Positions 50,050 to 60,915 are shown, counted from the first letter of the stretch. The stretch: 64,000 nt of DNA from Diplonema papillatum (GCA_030068145.1 JAPJBO010000060.1:310001-374000), one strand, 5' to 3'. The notes: a model not told the origin generated them from the letters alone. Numbers and translations: made by a program.

Positions 50050-53000
50050 CTACGCCCCACGAGCGGCGACCGCGTCTTGAACCTCTTTGATGGCTTCGAT
50101 GTCCTGCGGTTGGATTGTTGTTTACGAGAGAGTGTTCCTCGCAACATTGTACAAACCTTACTGAGGCATTATTTTGGTTTCAGTGTGCTGTACCAATTCA
50201 GTGTGTCTGGCGACACCAAGTGTTAGTCTGCCTGAAGCGTGTCTGAGTTCATCCTCATTGTGTTTGCGATTCGTAGCAACTTTTGAGTTTTGGTCATGAT
50301 GTGAAAACTGGCCAAGTGCACACGGTTTCGGTCAAGGTCAAGCTTTCAGGTTCCGGATATTTCGGGTCGAGCTGCGTGCCAACAACTGCACTTGACCCAG
50401 CTCACCGCACCTGACCTGTCAGCTGCTTCGGCACATACATAGGGTAAGGAATGCAGTAAAGTGGAGTTGTGCCTTTGACGTGAAAAAAGAGAAAGGCGGG
50501 GAAGTCGCCAAATCTCGCTTCACACGTCTTTGTGTGTTAACCGGGGTGACATGTCGATATAATATACCAAAACGTCTCATGACTTGTTGCGGTGTCTGCT
50601 TGTGCACACGACTCGCATGCCTTGGTACTGCTCTACTACTGTAGCCCCACCCTCTTGTTGGCACTTTCCTGCAAAGCAGGTGCAGCTCGTCGTGGAGGGA
50701 AATACTCAGAACTTCCCACGTACACCCATGTACACCCCAAATAGGGTAAAATGGCAATGTCTGGCGTTTTTTTGCATTTAGTACTTCCCGTGAACTTCCC
50801 AAATACACCCAAGTAAGGCCACCGGATCACACTACACAAAAGTACTCGAGGGGCTGCCTTGTGCTTACTTCGAAGGAGGCTAGAGGGGGAGAAACAATAC
50901 AACTACACAGTGGGTCTTTTTTGTTTAACGCTTACGTCCTTTGATCTTTTGCAGCTGGCAGCCTCCTCAAGTATTTCCTACAAAGCAGGTGCTTATACAG
51001 CAAAAGAAATCGTTCGCTTGCGGGTTGGCACACACCTCGATAGTGCTCGGCACCGTGAAGCTCTCGCGGTTCAGTATGTGGCGGATGGTGTTCCGCACGA
51101 CTTTCCCGGACCTGGTCTTCGGGAGGCGCGCCACGCAGACGACCTCTTTGAGCCGGGCGAATCCGCCGACGAATTCGGTGACCAGTTTGTTCAGCTCCGG
51201 CAGCAGGTCGCGCGGGGCGGCGCCGGCTTTCAGGACGAAGAATGCTACGGGAACCTCGCCTTTGTGCGCGTCCCTCAGGCCGACGACGACGACCTCTGCG
51301 ATGTCTTGGTGGCTGGCCACGGCTTCTTCGATCATCCCCGTGCTCAGCCTGACGCCCGCCACGTTCATGATGTCGTCCGTCCGCGAGAGGATGTGTACGA
51401 ACCCGTCCTTGCTGATGAACCCCGCGTCGCCCGACTTGTACGCCTTCCCGTCGAGTGTCAGATACTGCTCTGCGAAGTGTTCCCGGTCATATCCCCACGT
51501 GCGGTTCAGCATGCCAGGGGGAAGGGGCTGTGGGTTGTGTTTCAGAGTATGTTCGCTCGATCCGGGGTTTTAAAGTCTCCGGGTGACCCTGTGATTCTGT
51601 CTTGTTCTTGAATTCTGCAGCCATTCTTTCAGCCTAAACGAGCATCCGACCAGAAGTTTTGAATTTCCCGAGCATTTTAAGACTAGGTTTCAGGTTTTGA
51701 GCTGCTGGGGGCCCCCCTTTTTTTCGAAAAACAGGGGTCTTTCAGGGTCCTTTCAGGGTCCTTTGTCGTAAAGGTTCCGTCCAGGTATCGTGTACTGGTA
51801 AGCGTATCGTATCTGCGGTAGTTGCCGAATACTCGACTCACTTTAGAGCGCGCTCTCATTACCTATGTGTCTTGTGTTTTACTGCCGACGTCTTCGCCCG
51901 ATATTTACGTATAAGCCGCATTACGAGCGCGTGGGCCCTCTGGACTCTGCCCTGTGGCTGACCGTCTCTACGAGCTTGTGTTCAGCGCAAGCGCCAAGCC
52001 CGAAGGTGCGCCACGCGTTGATGCTTTAGCTGAGAAATCGGTAGCCACTTGACCCGTCTGCCCTGCAGTACCGTGCTTGGCTCCCGTGTAGCAGGCTTTC
52101 CCTGGTACCTATTATGCTTAGGTTCGTACGAGGAAAATTCGACATACCCGCTTGATGACGATGCTACCCATCTCGGTCTCGTCTTCGACTTCCTTCCCAG
52201 CATCGTCGACGACGCCAATGTGGTAGCCCGGGACCGGCAGACCCGACCCAGCGGTGGTGTGGTCGTCGGTGAGGCCCACGCAGGGAGACGTGATGGGCCA
52301 CCCGGATTCGGTCTGCCAGTAGTGGTCGAAGACCGGGACCTTCAGCATGTCGTTCGCCCAGAGGAGCGTGTCGGCGTCTGTCCGCTCCCCCGCGAGGAAG
52401 AGGTACCGCAGGGTTTTCAGGTCGTACCGCTTTGCGAGCTGGCCCTCCGGGTCTTCCCGCTTGATCGCGCGGATGCCGGTGGGGGCGGCGAACATGGTTT
52501 TCACGCCGTGCTCCTCGATGACCCTCCAATACGCCCCTGCGTCCGGGGTTCCCACGGGCTTTCCCTCGTACACCACACTCTGGCATCCCGCCACCAGCGG
52601 ACCGTATGCTATGTAACTGTGCCCAACCACCCAGCCGATGTCGGACGCCGCGAACATCACCTCCCCCTGGTCCAACCCGTACACCGCCTTCATCGACCAC
52701 TTCATCGCAGCGGCGTAGCCGCCGGTGTCCCGAACAACCCCCTTCGGCTTCCCCGTGGTGCCCGAAGTGTACATAATGTACAGCGGGTGCGTCGACGGCA
52801 CAATGACAGGGTCGACACGTTGCGGAGCCGCGCCCAGAGCGTCGTAGAAGTCGATCTGCAGCAGGTGTTCTCAGAATGGAGGGTCGCGTGGGGTTGCAGA
52901 GTCTCTTCGGGTTGCTTTTTCAGCATTTGGGGATATTTCGAGACTGGAGGTCCTATGAACATGCAATGTGAATAGCCTCTATTCGGGCCAACCCGGCTCT

Positions 53001-55772
53001 TGTCTATGAAAAAGTGTATTGTTTTTGGACTAGATAATAGTGCGGCGCAAGCTTTTTTTTCCCCTGCCAAAATGCAAACGGGTGGCAGAGTGAGCGGGCG
53101 TCGGCCTTCAGGCCGGGAGGCCCAGGTTCGAGTCCCGCCCTTGACATTTTCCCGGTCGAAGATTGTTTTCGAGGTTTGTTGCGTTTCGGGGTCAAATGTG
53201 CCCGAAAATTGCGTTTTTGGCGGAGTTTCTCAGTATCTCGCGGTATTTCGGGAAACGGAGTCGGGCGGCCGAGCTTGCCATCACAGGCCAAACTTGCTAC
53301 GAGGACCGAACTTTGCTTCACCAGAACTCAGCTTCGCGCGATTTTTGCTTCGTCCGAACTCAGCTGCCCCCGTACCAGAATTTAGCATCGCCCGAACTTT
53401 GCAGCGCCCGAACTTTGCTTCGCCAGAACTTAGCTTCGCCCGAGCGTTGCTTCGCCCGAACTCAGCTGCGCCCGAACTTTGCTTCACCAGAACTTAGCAT
53501 CACTCGAACTTATTATCGTCCGAACTGAGCTTCACCAGAACTTAGCTGCGCCCGAACTTTTGCTTCGCCGGGGGGCGGCGGGGGGGGGCGCCCACCCGGG
53601 TACCAGCGCCAAACTTTTCCCGCACTCGGTGGGTCGGGGGGGGTGTCCCCCCCCGGGCACGAGCACCGACCTTGGCTTCACCCGGACTTTACCACCCTGG
53701 CCGAACTTCGCTTCGTGCCCGAACTGTTTTTTAGTACCAGCGCAGCCTGAGCGCTTAGCAACGCCCGAACTTAGCATCACTCAAACTTAGCTTCACCAGC
53801 ATTGCCCGAACTTAGCTTCGCCCGAACTTTACTGTTCCCCGAACTTTAACTGCTGCCTCCAGTCTCGCCACGCGCCGGCCTTGGCCGAGCGCACGTACTT
53901 TTAAAGGACTTGACAGCTACCTTCTTCTGGCATCACCTGGCTCTAGTTCAATAGTAGTAATCATGTCGGATGCCGCGTACATCACCTCCCCCCGGTACAA
54001 TCCGTACACCGCCTTCGTCGACCACTTCATCGTAGCCGCCGATGTCCCGAACAACCCCCTTCGGCTTCCCCGTGGTGCTCGAAGTGTACATATTGTACAG
54101 CGGGTGCGTCGACGAGGGTCGACACGTTGCGGAGCCGCGCCCAGAGCGTCGAAGAAGTCGATCTGCAGCAGGTGTTCTCTTGAAACCCCGGGTTTTCAGA
54201 GTCTCCGGGTTGCTTTCAGCATTTGGGGATACTTTTAAAGGAGTTGACAACTAGCTTCTTCTGGGAGCATCGCCTGGCTCTAGTTCAATAGTAGTAATCA
54301 TGTCGGATGCCGCGAAAATCACCTGTACACCGCCTTCATCGACCACTTCATCGCAGCGGCGTAGCCGCCGGTGTCCCGAACAACCCCCTTCGACTTGCCT
54401 GTGGCCCGAGGTGTACATAATGTACAGCGGGTGCGTCGACGGCACAATGACAGGGTCGACACGTCGGAGCCGAGCCCAAAGCGTCGCAGCAGTCGATCTG
54501 CAGCAGGTTTTCTCAGAATGGAGGTTCGCTCGAAACCTCCGGGTTTTCAGAGTCTCTCCGGGTTGTTTTTTTCAGCATTTAGGGATATTTTGAAGGAGTT
54601 GGCAGCTAGCTTATTCTGGCATCACCTGGCACTGGTTCAATACGCTCGGTGCTTGCAGTCATCGTGAAGACCCGCCTCAACTCAAACTCACCTGGATTCG
54701 GGGGTGTTAATGTGAACACGAGGCGAGGTCATGCCAGATTCGTCAGCTATGTCACCAGCGCGGAGTGCATGCCCCGTTGCAAACTGTGATAGACTCACTC
54801 TAGTGACTATCGTTCTTGCCTTATGAATGCCTGTCTCTTTCATGTGCCAGTCTTTGGTTTCATTGCATGCGTGGTTGACCATCGTATTCCATTAGGAGAG
54901 TAGTGATCCTATCGTCCTCCTGGAAGACTTCCAGAGAGGACTTCTTCCATGCGACTTGCTTCAGGTCCCCACGGTAAACCCGAACACGGGGGAAGAACGA
55001 CCAACGAAGCACGGTGTTTCCACGTTTTTTCAGGCTTCCCGGTACACTGCAGCGCAACCCGCAAGGTTGCTGTAGTAAGAGTAGTCCCGAACTTCGCAAC
55101 GCATAAAAGACGTACCTGGTTCTTGGACGGGTCGATTTCACCGAAGTTTTCTCGGCGCAGCATGATGGTCCTGACGTTCGGATACGCGATGCCAGCGATC
55201 TCGATGGCGCGCTCAAGCAGGGTCTTGTAGTCGACGACCTTTCCCTTGCCCGGGAACCCGCAGGAGGCAGCTACGATGACCTTCGGCTGCGCGTCGAGTA
55301 TGCGCTTTGCGAGCTCAGCGCTGGCGAAGCCGCCGAAGCAGACGGCGTGAATAGCTCCTATTCGGGCACAAGCGAGCATCGTGCAGATAGACTCCGGGCA
55401 CGACGACATGTAGATGACCACTCTGTCGCCGGGGGTGACCCCTTCCTTCAGCAGCGCGCCGGCAATGTTTCCGACCAGCTCGAAGACCTCTTTGTACGTG
55501 TAGTTCTTCTTCACCCCTGTCACCGGACTGTCGTAGCGCAGCGCCACCTCATCGCCCCGACCCTGGTCGATGTGCGTGTCGACGCAGTTGTAGCACATGT
55601 TCAGCTTGCCGTCGGCGAACCAGTGGTCGCCCCACGCGTCGTGGGTGAGGATCTCGCGCGGTTGCACGTCCCACGTGATCTGCTGCGCTGCTTCACCCCA
55701 GAAGCCGCGCGGGTCTGCTATCGACTGCTTCAACGCCTGCCGGTGGCCGAGCCTAGCGAACGTCCGGTGCAT
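50050..55772 (-). CDS. Propionyl/acetyl-CoA synthetase (ACSS3/PrpE type), four exons
   Basis: Exons 55772-55116, 52855-52148, 51527-51036 and 50103-50050 join in frame to 636 residues, the usual PrpE/ACSS3 length. Introns have GTACGT, GTATGT and GTGTGT donors and CTGCAG, CCACAG and CCGCAG acceptors. It is an AMP-forming ligase that makes an acyl-adenylate and then the CoA thioester from short-chain acids. Seen: DHWFADGKLNMCYNCVD, DRVVIYMSSCPE and FGGFASAEL (exon 1), the P-loop TSGTTGKPKG at 249-258, DHYWQTESGWPI (exon 2), LPPGMLNRTWG, RTDDIMNVAG and LPKTRSGK with the catalytic lysine at about 597 (exon 3), and a short last exon DIEAIKEVQDAVAARGA. No N-terminal targeting peptide is clear. Intron 1 (2.26 kb) contains decayed copies of the exon 2 start, intron 2 repeat A and intron 3 repeat R1. 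Confidence 0.92.
50838..51009 (+). repeat. SINE-like repeat R1 in synthetase intron 3
   Basis: Shortened R1 (middle 45 bp missing) ending GGTGCTTATACAGCAAAAG, 26 bp from the donor site of the intron on the minus strand. Confidence 0.85.
51938..52117 (-). repeat. Dispersed repeat A, copy 3, in synthetase intron 2
   Basis: Inverted relative to copies 1 and 2. Begins about 30 bp after the GTATGT donor on the minus strand. Confidence 0.8.
53076..53145 (+). pseudogene. tRNA-derived sequence in synthetase intron 1
   Basis: A TGGCAGAGTGAG segment resembles a pol III A box and GGTTCGAGTCC is a perfect B box, 40 bp apart. A hairpin CGGCC-TTCA-GGCCG sits where an anticodon arm would be. The T stem pairs only 3 of 5 and the acceptor stem poorly, so it is a decayed tRNA or the head of a tRNA-derived SINE, not a working tRNA gene. 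Confidence 0.4.
53300..53850 (+). repeat. Minisatellite, about 20-bp unit, in synthetase intron 1
   Basis: More than 15 variants of GCCCGAACTTTGCTTC and CACCAGAACTTAGC, interrupted near 53570-53680 by G/C-rich tracts. Confidence 0.8.
53897..54640 (-). pseudogene. Decayed tandem copies of synthetase exon 2 start within intron 1
   Basis: Two copies (53962-54235 and 54299-54590) of the first 200 bp of exon 2 plus the end of intron 1, separated and flanked by repeats of CTTCTGG(G)...CATC.CCTGG followed by TAGTTCAATAGTAGTAATC. Both keep the acceptor CTGCAG. The first has lost about 10 bp in the coding part, the second has larger gaps, and both are out of frame. Confidence 0.85.
54641..54908. other. 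Remainder of synthetase intron 1
   Basis: Nothing recognised. Confidence 0.4.
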
Positions 55773-55800
55773 TTTTCTTTTTTTTTGCGTCTAACAAATG

Positions 55801-56176
55801 CAGGGGGCTTTAGCTCTTTGTCTGACCGAGCAAAAAAGCCAGTTTCAGACAAAACCCCGGTTTTGGGGCTCTGCGGTGCCTGTGGGTGTCTGAGTGCCTG
55901 GAACCGTCGCCCCGCGCACGCAAACAAGGGGGCGGAGGGGGGTGGTGAGATATAAGCTTGCGGTGGTGGTGTGCACGTCTATCAAACTACGGAGATGGTA
56001 AGTGAAAAGATTCGAATTGCAGTGACACACCGCGACGCGCCTTGTAACTGCTGTACTGTACCGTACAGGGGGCCACTTGAAATCATAATTCATAAATTGT
56101 TTTTATTTTTGTGAAAAACCGAAAACGGAAAAACCCGGTTTCTGAAACCGGGAAACCGGGTTTCCAAAGTCCCCTG
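55801..56176 (-). mobile_element. hAT-type MITE family B, copy 2, at the synthetase 5' end
   Basis: 376 bp, inverted relative to copy 1, with termini CAGGGGGCTTTAG and AAAGTCCCCTG and a perfect 8-bp target duplication AACAAATG (55793-55800 and 56177-56184). It begins 29 bp upstream of the synthetase start codon, so it must lie in the leader or promoter. Confidence 0.93.
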
Positions 56177-56691
56177 AACAAATGCAATTTGCCAAGAATT
56201 ACAGTCTCACTGCGGGAATGCTGCTGCGCAGTCGTCAAGCCACCCAAGAACCAGGGTGTGTCGTTGGACGGGAAGAAAACGGGCAGGTGGAAAGTGACCT
56301 TGTCCAGACAAGCTTATTTCCGTAAGTTCCCTGGACAGGGTAACCAACGCACGTCTGCTACCGGACGGCTTCACGTGGCCAAGAACCCACGCCGCTTCCT
56401 TCCAATGCTTCCCCGACCTGTCAGAAAGCCCGCGGTTACAGGTCCGCGATAAAGCTTTCTATCTCGATGAAGGGGCGCTTCGGCCCCTCCACTCAAGAGC
56501 CTCGCCAGAATCAGAACCCGCCAAAGTCTAAGCTGAGTGAACCACAGCTTCTTTGATCAACCCCGATGGCCCTTGGTTACTCGGCGTGCACGGCCTACCA
56601 GGCCGTCCGCCGGACGCGGACATCCGGCCGTCCGCAAAAATCACTGCCGGGGGGGACACACCCTCCCCTCTTCTTTTGCCCAGGTGTTAGA
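56177..56691. other. Intergenic, nothing recognised
   Basis: No supported feature apart from the acceptor-like pyrimidine tract at 56665-56691 that belongs to the next entry. Confidence 0.4.
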
Positions 56692-56983
56692 AGACCGGGT
56701 AACTTGCCACGTCGGTCTCGTTTTTTCGCGGGTCGTCGACGTGTCGGGGAGCAAGCACATCGGGGTCGACGTCGTCTCGAGGGACGGGACCCGGATCGGG
56801 TGGCACACCGGGGCGAACAACCGGTTTTTGAGCACGCTCGACAACACGCTGTACGGCGATGTGCAGAGCAACACGTGGTACCACGTGACGATGCTGCTCG
56901 ACTGGGACGCGGCCCCCAGGCCGCGGCTGAGGCCCATACGGCGCACGAACAGGGGAAGAAAGAGCCAGAACGCTAGGTGTTGA
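56692..56983 (+). CDS. Putative exon with LamG/concanavalin A-like fold
   Basis: The acceptor CCCTCTTCTTTTGCCCAG precedes a frame reading VLEDRVTCHVGLVFSRVVDV, SGSKHIGVDVVSRDGTRIGW and DNTLYGDVQSNTWYHVTMLL then DW. The NTWYHVTLLLDW pattern and alternating beta-strand spacing are typical of LamG-like jelly-roll domains. The frame ends at TGA at 56983, and a donor could lie at AACGCTAG|GTGTTG. It is the only plus-strand piece with a domain call. No other exons were found, so it is a gene fragment or part of a gene outside my reading. Confidence 0.4.
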
Positions 56984-57126
56984 GATGGAGAGAGGGTTCT
57001 CTAGAAAGCAAAGGAAACATCTTTATACAGGGTTGACAACAGTTGTGTGTGGGGGGAGGAAGATGTAGACACAAGCCGCGAAAGGGCTGGACTGGCAACA
57101 CAAAAGAGCAAATAAGAAACGACGGA

Positions 57127-60100
57127 TCACATGGTGTGAAGATGGGGGCTAAATTCGCGGCAACTTCGGTTGTTCGAGAAAGAAGATGCGCGGTGACGTG
57201 CGTCAGTTTTTTTCGTCTTGAACGAATCGCCGGTACAACTGCTTTTTTCGCCTAGATTTCTTGTGTTCGGGATCTCCTGCTCGTGCTCAAAGAGACAGTC
57301 GGGTGCCGCAGGTACTTCATCCGCACCACTCGTGAAATGGTCCACAAAGCGCTTGATAGACTGCGCTGACGTTGACGGCGTACAGTGTCGAGTCGACGAT
57401 ACTACCGTCGCTTGCATCAAGCAGGGGACGCACGCATACGGCGCTTATATCCATGTCGCTCATATCTTGAGGATGGAGATGATGCTGCACTCTGCCAACG
57501 CGGGAAATCCAGCCGGGCCAGTCGGTTTGATTCATCCGTGCCCCGATGCCACAAGGTTTTGGATCTGATGCGAGCCCTACCATAGGTTTTGTTGAGCGTC
57601 CTGCGCTGCAGCAATCTTTGGTGGCAGGGAACCTGTGATGAACTAAAATGCCGAAACTAGAACCCAAATATTGGTCAAACCCGGGCGCCCCGCGGCCGCC
57701 TTCCATCACATCACGACGACGACAACACGTATCAGGATGGCGATGCTTTGTTTGGCTGCATCACATCGACGTGAGACGCTTCGCCGGAGGATTGCTGGCG
57801 TTGCGTGTGCCGGGATGGCGATACTTTTTTTGGCAGCACAATACGTAGGGAGCTCCAATATTCGGGACATCAGCCTTTGCTGAACATCAGACGCTCTACC
57901 GGATGTTAGCCGAGCATGTGTCAGGAAGGCTTTCTCTGGCTGCATCAAGTATGGCGCTCCAGAATCCGCGACATGAGCCTCGAGCGAACATCAGACGCCC
58001 CACTGGATGAAAGCTGGCGTTCCATCACGGGAGACGGGTGTCGGGATGGCGATACTTTTTTTGGCAGCACAATACGTAGGGTGCTCCAATATTCGGGACA
58101 TCAGCCTTGGCTGAACATCAGACGCTCTACCGGATGATAGTTGAGCATGTGTCGGGAAGGCTTTCTCTGGCTGCATTAAGTATGGCGCTCCAGAATCCGC
58201 GACATGAGCCTCGACCGAACATCAGACGCCCCACTGGATGAAAGCTGGCGTTCCATCACGGGAGACGGGTGTCGGGATGGCGATACTTCCTTTGGTTGCA
58301 TCGTCTCTGGTATGACCTGGTGAGGCAGCGGCATCGAGCTTCTGCTCGGACTCTGCGTTCTGTCCGTACGCACCGAGTTGAGCTCCCGCTTCGACACCTT
58401 CGAGCGGTCGAGAACCTCTATTTCAGCTTCAACGGACATTACCCGGTCCACGACCTTGTTCAGCACCGTGTTCGTGTTTGACAGCGATTGGAGGCTCACT
58501 TCGACTTGTTGATCTGTGGGTGAGGGTGAGTAAAAAGGGCTTCTGGCGCCTGTTTGTGGCTACGAAGGCCGGTGCCTGAAAGTTTCCGGTTTGACCGCAC
58601 GTGAACCACTTGTTCTGGGGTTTCGCATGCTAACAACAACACAAGAAAAGGCGCGATGTTTGTTTGTACGTGCCGGGGGAGGATTAGCCTGTTAGCGAGT
58701 GAATTTGATCGGTAGGCCAATCTTCTCCCAAACACGCTGCCAGCGGTCTCTTTTGTGTTTACGATTAATTGTTATTGCGAAAGAATGTGAAAACACTTCG
58801 TATGTGAACGTGTTTGTGCTTGTGCGCACACAATCTTGCGTGCCTTGGCACTGCGCAACTGCTATAGCCCACCCTTGTTGGATCTTGTCGTGTAGGGATA
58901 GACCGGCATGACTTCACGTCCGTTCAACACGTGGTTCGGTAGTTACAACACTTGGGATCCCGTTTCGGCTCTTTGTCTGGCAGCATCGTCGAGCATTTCC
59001 TTCCAAAAAGCTGGCGCAACACACAGGACAAGCAAGCTTGTTACCATAAAATACTCGAGGGACTGCCTTGTGCTCATTCCGACGGAGGCTAGAGGGGAAG
59101 AAATGTGAAAACGGGTTTTTGCCTAGAGGCTTTTCTTGTTATTCTGCAGATGCTTTGAGCTATCTTTGTGTTTATGCTAAAACGAAAACAATACAACTAC
59201 AAAGCGGGTCTTTTGGTTGAACGCTTACGCTCGCCACTAAACCCAGATTTACCTGTGTTTCGTGTGGGCTACAGCACATTTACCTCCTTTGATCTTTCGC
59301 AACTGGCAGTCTCCCCAAGCATTTCCTGCAAAGCGGGTGCTTATACAAAAAAAGAAACGGCGGCTTTTTGGCATACTCAAGGCGGCGTACCGTCCGGTAA
59401 CCGCGTCCAGCTTGTGGTCGATGGCCTCGGTCATTTTCTCGCGGTCGTCTGACAGGAGGTCGGCCATTGTTTTTTCGAGGGTGCTCATGCTGTCGGAGAG
59501 GAGCGTGCGGACTTGCGCGTCTTGCGTCGCGAGGGAGGCGCTGACGGTGGTGGACAACGCGTGCATCGCGGCGTCGACGAGCTCGAGGCGGTTGCGGACT
59601 TCATCCTTGGTGGACGCAAGGACGGAGTCGACCTCCGCCATGGCTGCGCGGAGGGACCGCTCGGCTTGGTCGGTGATGGCAGCGCCGCTGTCGAGGATCA
59701 TCTTCTGCTGCTCGCCGTACGACAGCATCATGCGCTGCACCTCCTGCACGTCGAACTCGACCGAACGGATCATCTCCGTCTTCTTTGCGTCCTCCTCCCG
59801 CAGCGCCTGCGTCTGCAGCGCGATGTGCTCCGACAGCCGGTCGGTCAACTCCCTCCGGCACTTCTCGATGGCTCGGTTCACCTCGTAAAACGACTCTTTG
59901 CTCGTCCGCGTCCGGGTCTGCCCGCCGAAGTGGGCCCAGGCGCGGTACCCCGCCTGCAGGACGCGTTTGTTCGTCTTCTGCAGCAATTCCTCGGAGGTTC
60001 GGTTGCGCAGCCGGGACTTCCTCGATTCAGCGAGCTCCGATGATCGCCGGGTGATCGTGACACCTACGTGCTTCTGCAGCTTCCGGTATCCATCGGCGAG

Positions 60101-60781
60101 GTGCACGGCGTCCGCTCGACGCCGGATGCCCCACAAGGACGTCACCGCCTTCCGGCGGCGGCGCGCAACGGCCACGAACCGGGACAGCTTCGCGAGGTAC
60201 CGAGCCGCAAGCCGGCGGGCTTGTCCGTCCGCCCTGCTGTTCACTGCGTCGTGGCGCGCCTTTATTCCGGCGCGAAGGGCGGCCAACCTGCGCCAGGCTT
60301 CGCGACGGGTCCGGTACTCGGTTCTCTCGGTCAGCGTTTTTTCGGCCTGCCGCCGCGCGTTTTTTTTTCTCCGGATGCCGGCGCTCCAACGAGCCCAGGC
60401 CGCGTAGACCCGCGCAGCCACCGCTCTGTGCGTCCTGCCTTGCAGCGCGAGAGCGGTGCTGCGGGAGTGCGCGCTCCTCTTCTTCCTCCCAGCGGCCGCA
60501 CGGCTGTGCTGGAGCAGAATGTTGTACCCAAGCCGCCTCGCAGCGTAGCTGACCTTGTCCTCGAGCACCCGCGTCTGCAACCTGCCCAGAGCACCCCGGA
60601 GCCTCGCGTTTGCGGCCGCGGTGTCCGACAGCTTCCCCGATAGCAGGCGCACGTCCTCGAACACGGTACCCTCCGCGTGGCCCTTCCACTTCTTCAGCTC
60701 GAGGATCTCGGCCGAGACCCAGTTCAAGAACCCGCCCATCATTTCGCTGACGGCCGCAGGGTCCGGATGATGATGCTCCAT
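57127..60781 (-). CDS. Sfi1-like / coiled-coil protein, three exons
   Basis: Exon 1 60781-59377 from an ATG, exon 2 58513-58374 and, less surely, exon 3 57360-57127 join in frame to about 592 residues. Exon 1 ends TTGA|GTATGC in phase 1 and exon 2 begins ACCCACAG|AT, which restores a codon for Asn. Exon 2 ends TCG|GTGCGT in phase 0. Residues 80-290 carry spaced aromatic/basic helices (YAAWARWSAGIRRKK, AWRRLAALRAGIKAR, YRAWAHFGGQTR), the pattern of Sfi1-type centrin-binding repeats. From 300 on it is coiled coil (RELTDRLSEHIALQTQALRE, LQSLSNTNTVLNKVVDRV). A basal body, centrin fibre or flagellar root role is inferred. The tektin-like gene in the window agrees with a flagellated cell. Intron 1 holds R1, R4 and repeat D; intron 2 holds a tandem array. 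Confidence 0.65.
57460..57620 (-). repeat. Dispersed repeat shared with 12605-12740
   Basis: GACGCTCAACAAAACCTATG and CGTTGGCAGAGTGCAGCATC in minus orientation, within intron 2 of the Sfi1-like gene. Confidence 0.7.
57807..58283 (+). repeat. Tandem repeat, about 232-bp unit, two copies plus start of a third
   Basis: Units begin TCGGGATGGCGATACTTTTT, each divisible into two half-units that share AACATCAGACGC and GGATGA or GGATGT. The two full units are about 97 percent alike by eye. Confidence 0.9.
58643..58795 (+). repeat. Dispersed repeat D, copy 2
   Basis: Matches 36379-36525, with a different loop between the inverted GATTAGCCT and GGCCAATC pieces. Confidence 0.7.
58877..59012 (+). repeat. 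SINE-like repeat R4, copy 3
   Basis: Lies just 5' of R1 (59047) in the same intron; its tail has lost the A-run. Confidence 0.75.
59047..59356 (+). repeat. SINE-like repeat R1 in Sfi1-like intron 1
   Basis: R1 with a 90-bp insertion after AGAGGGGAAGAAA. Its tail GGTGCTTATACAAAAAAAG ends 15 bp from the donor site GTATGC of the minus-strand gene. Confidence 0.85.
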
Positions 60782-60872
60782 CTTGCCCGCCCTGCCCTCT
60801 CCTCCCGCAGTCTTTCCCTGAGAAGAGTGTGTGGAAAGGGGAGACGAAAGACGAAAGAATTTCTGCGTATTT

Positions 60873-60915
60873 GAGCCGGTCTACCCCTTGCTGATAGAAC
60901 GCGGATAGACGGTGT
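60873..60915 (+). mobile_element. Half copy of MITE family 1
   Basis: GAGCCGGTCTACCCCTTGC then TGATAGAACGCGGATAGACG match the left end of copy 2 (17769). The rest of the MITE is replaced by the decanucleotide array. Confidence 0.75.

Noticed and set aside
50967..51035. Synthetase ending in R1-derived residues (FFCCISTCFVGN)
   Set aside because: A short in-phase exon at 50103-50050 (DIEAIKEVQDAVAARGA) gives a family-like C-terminus, and GTGTGT is a usable donor.
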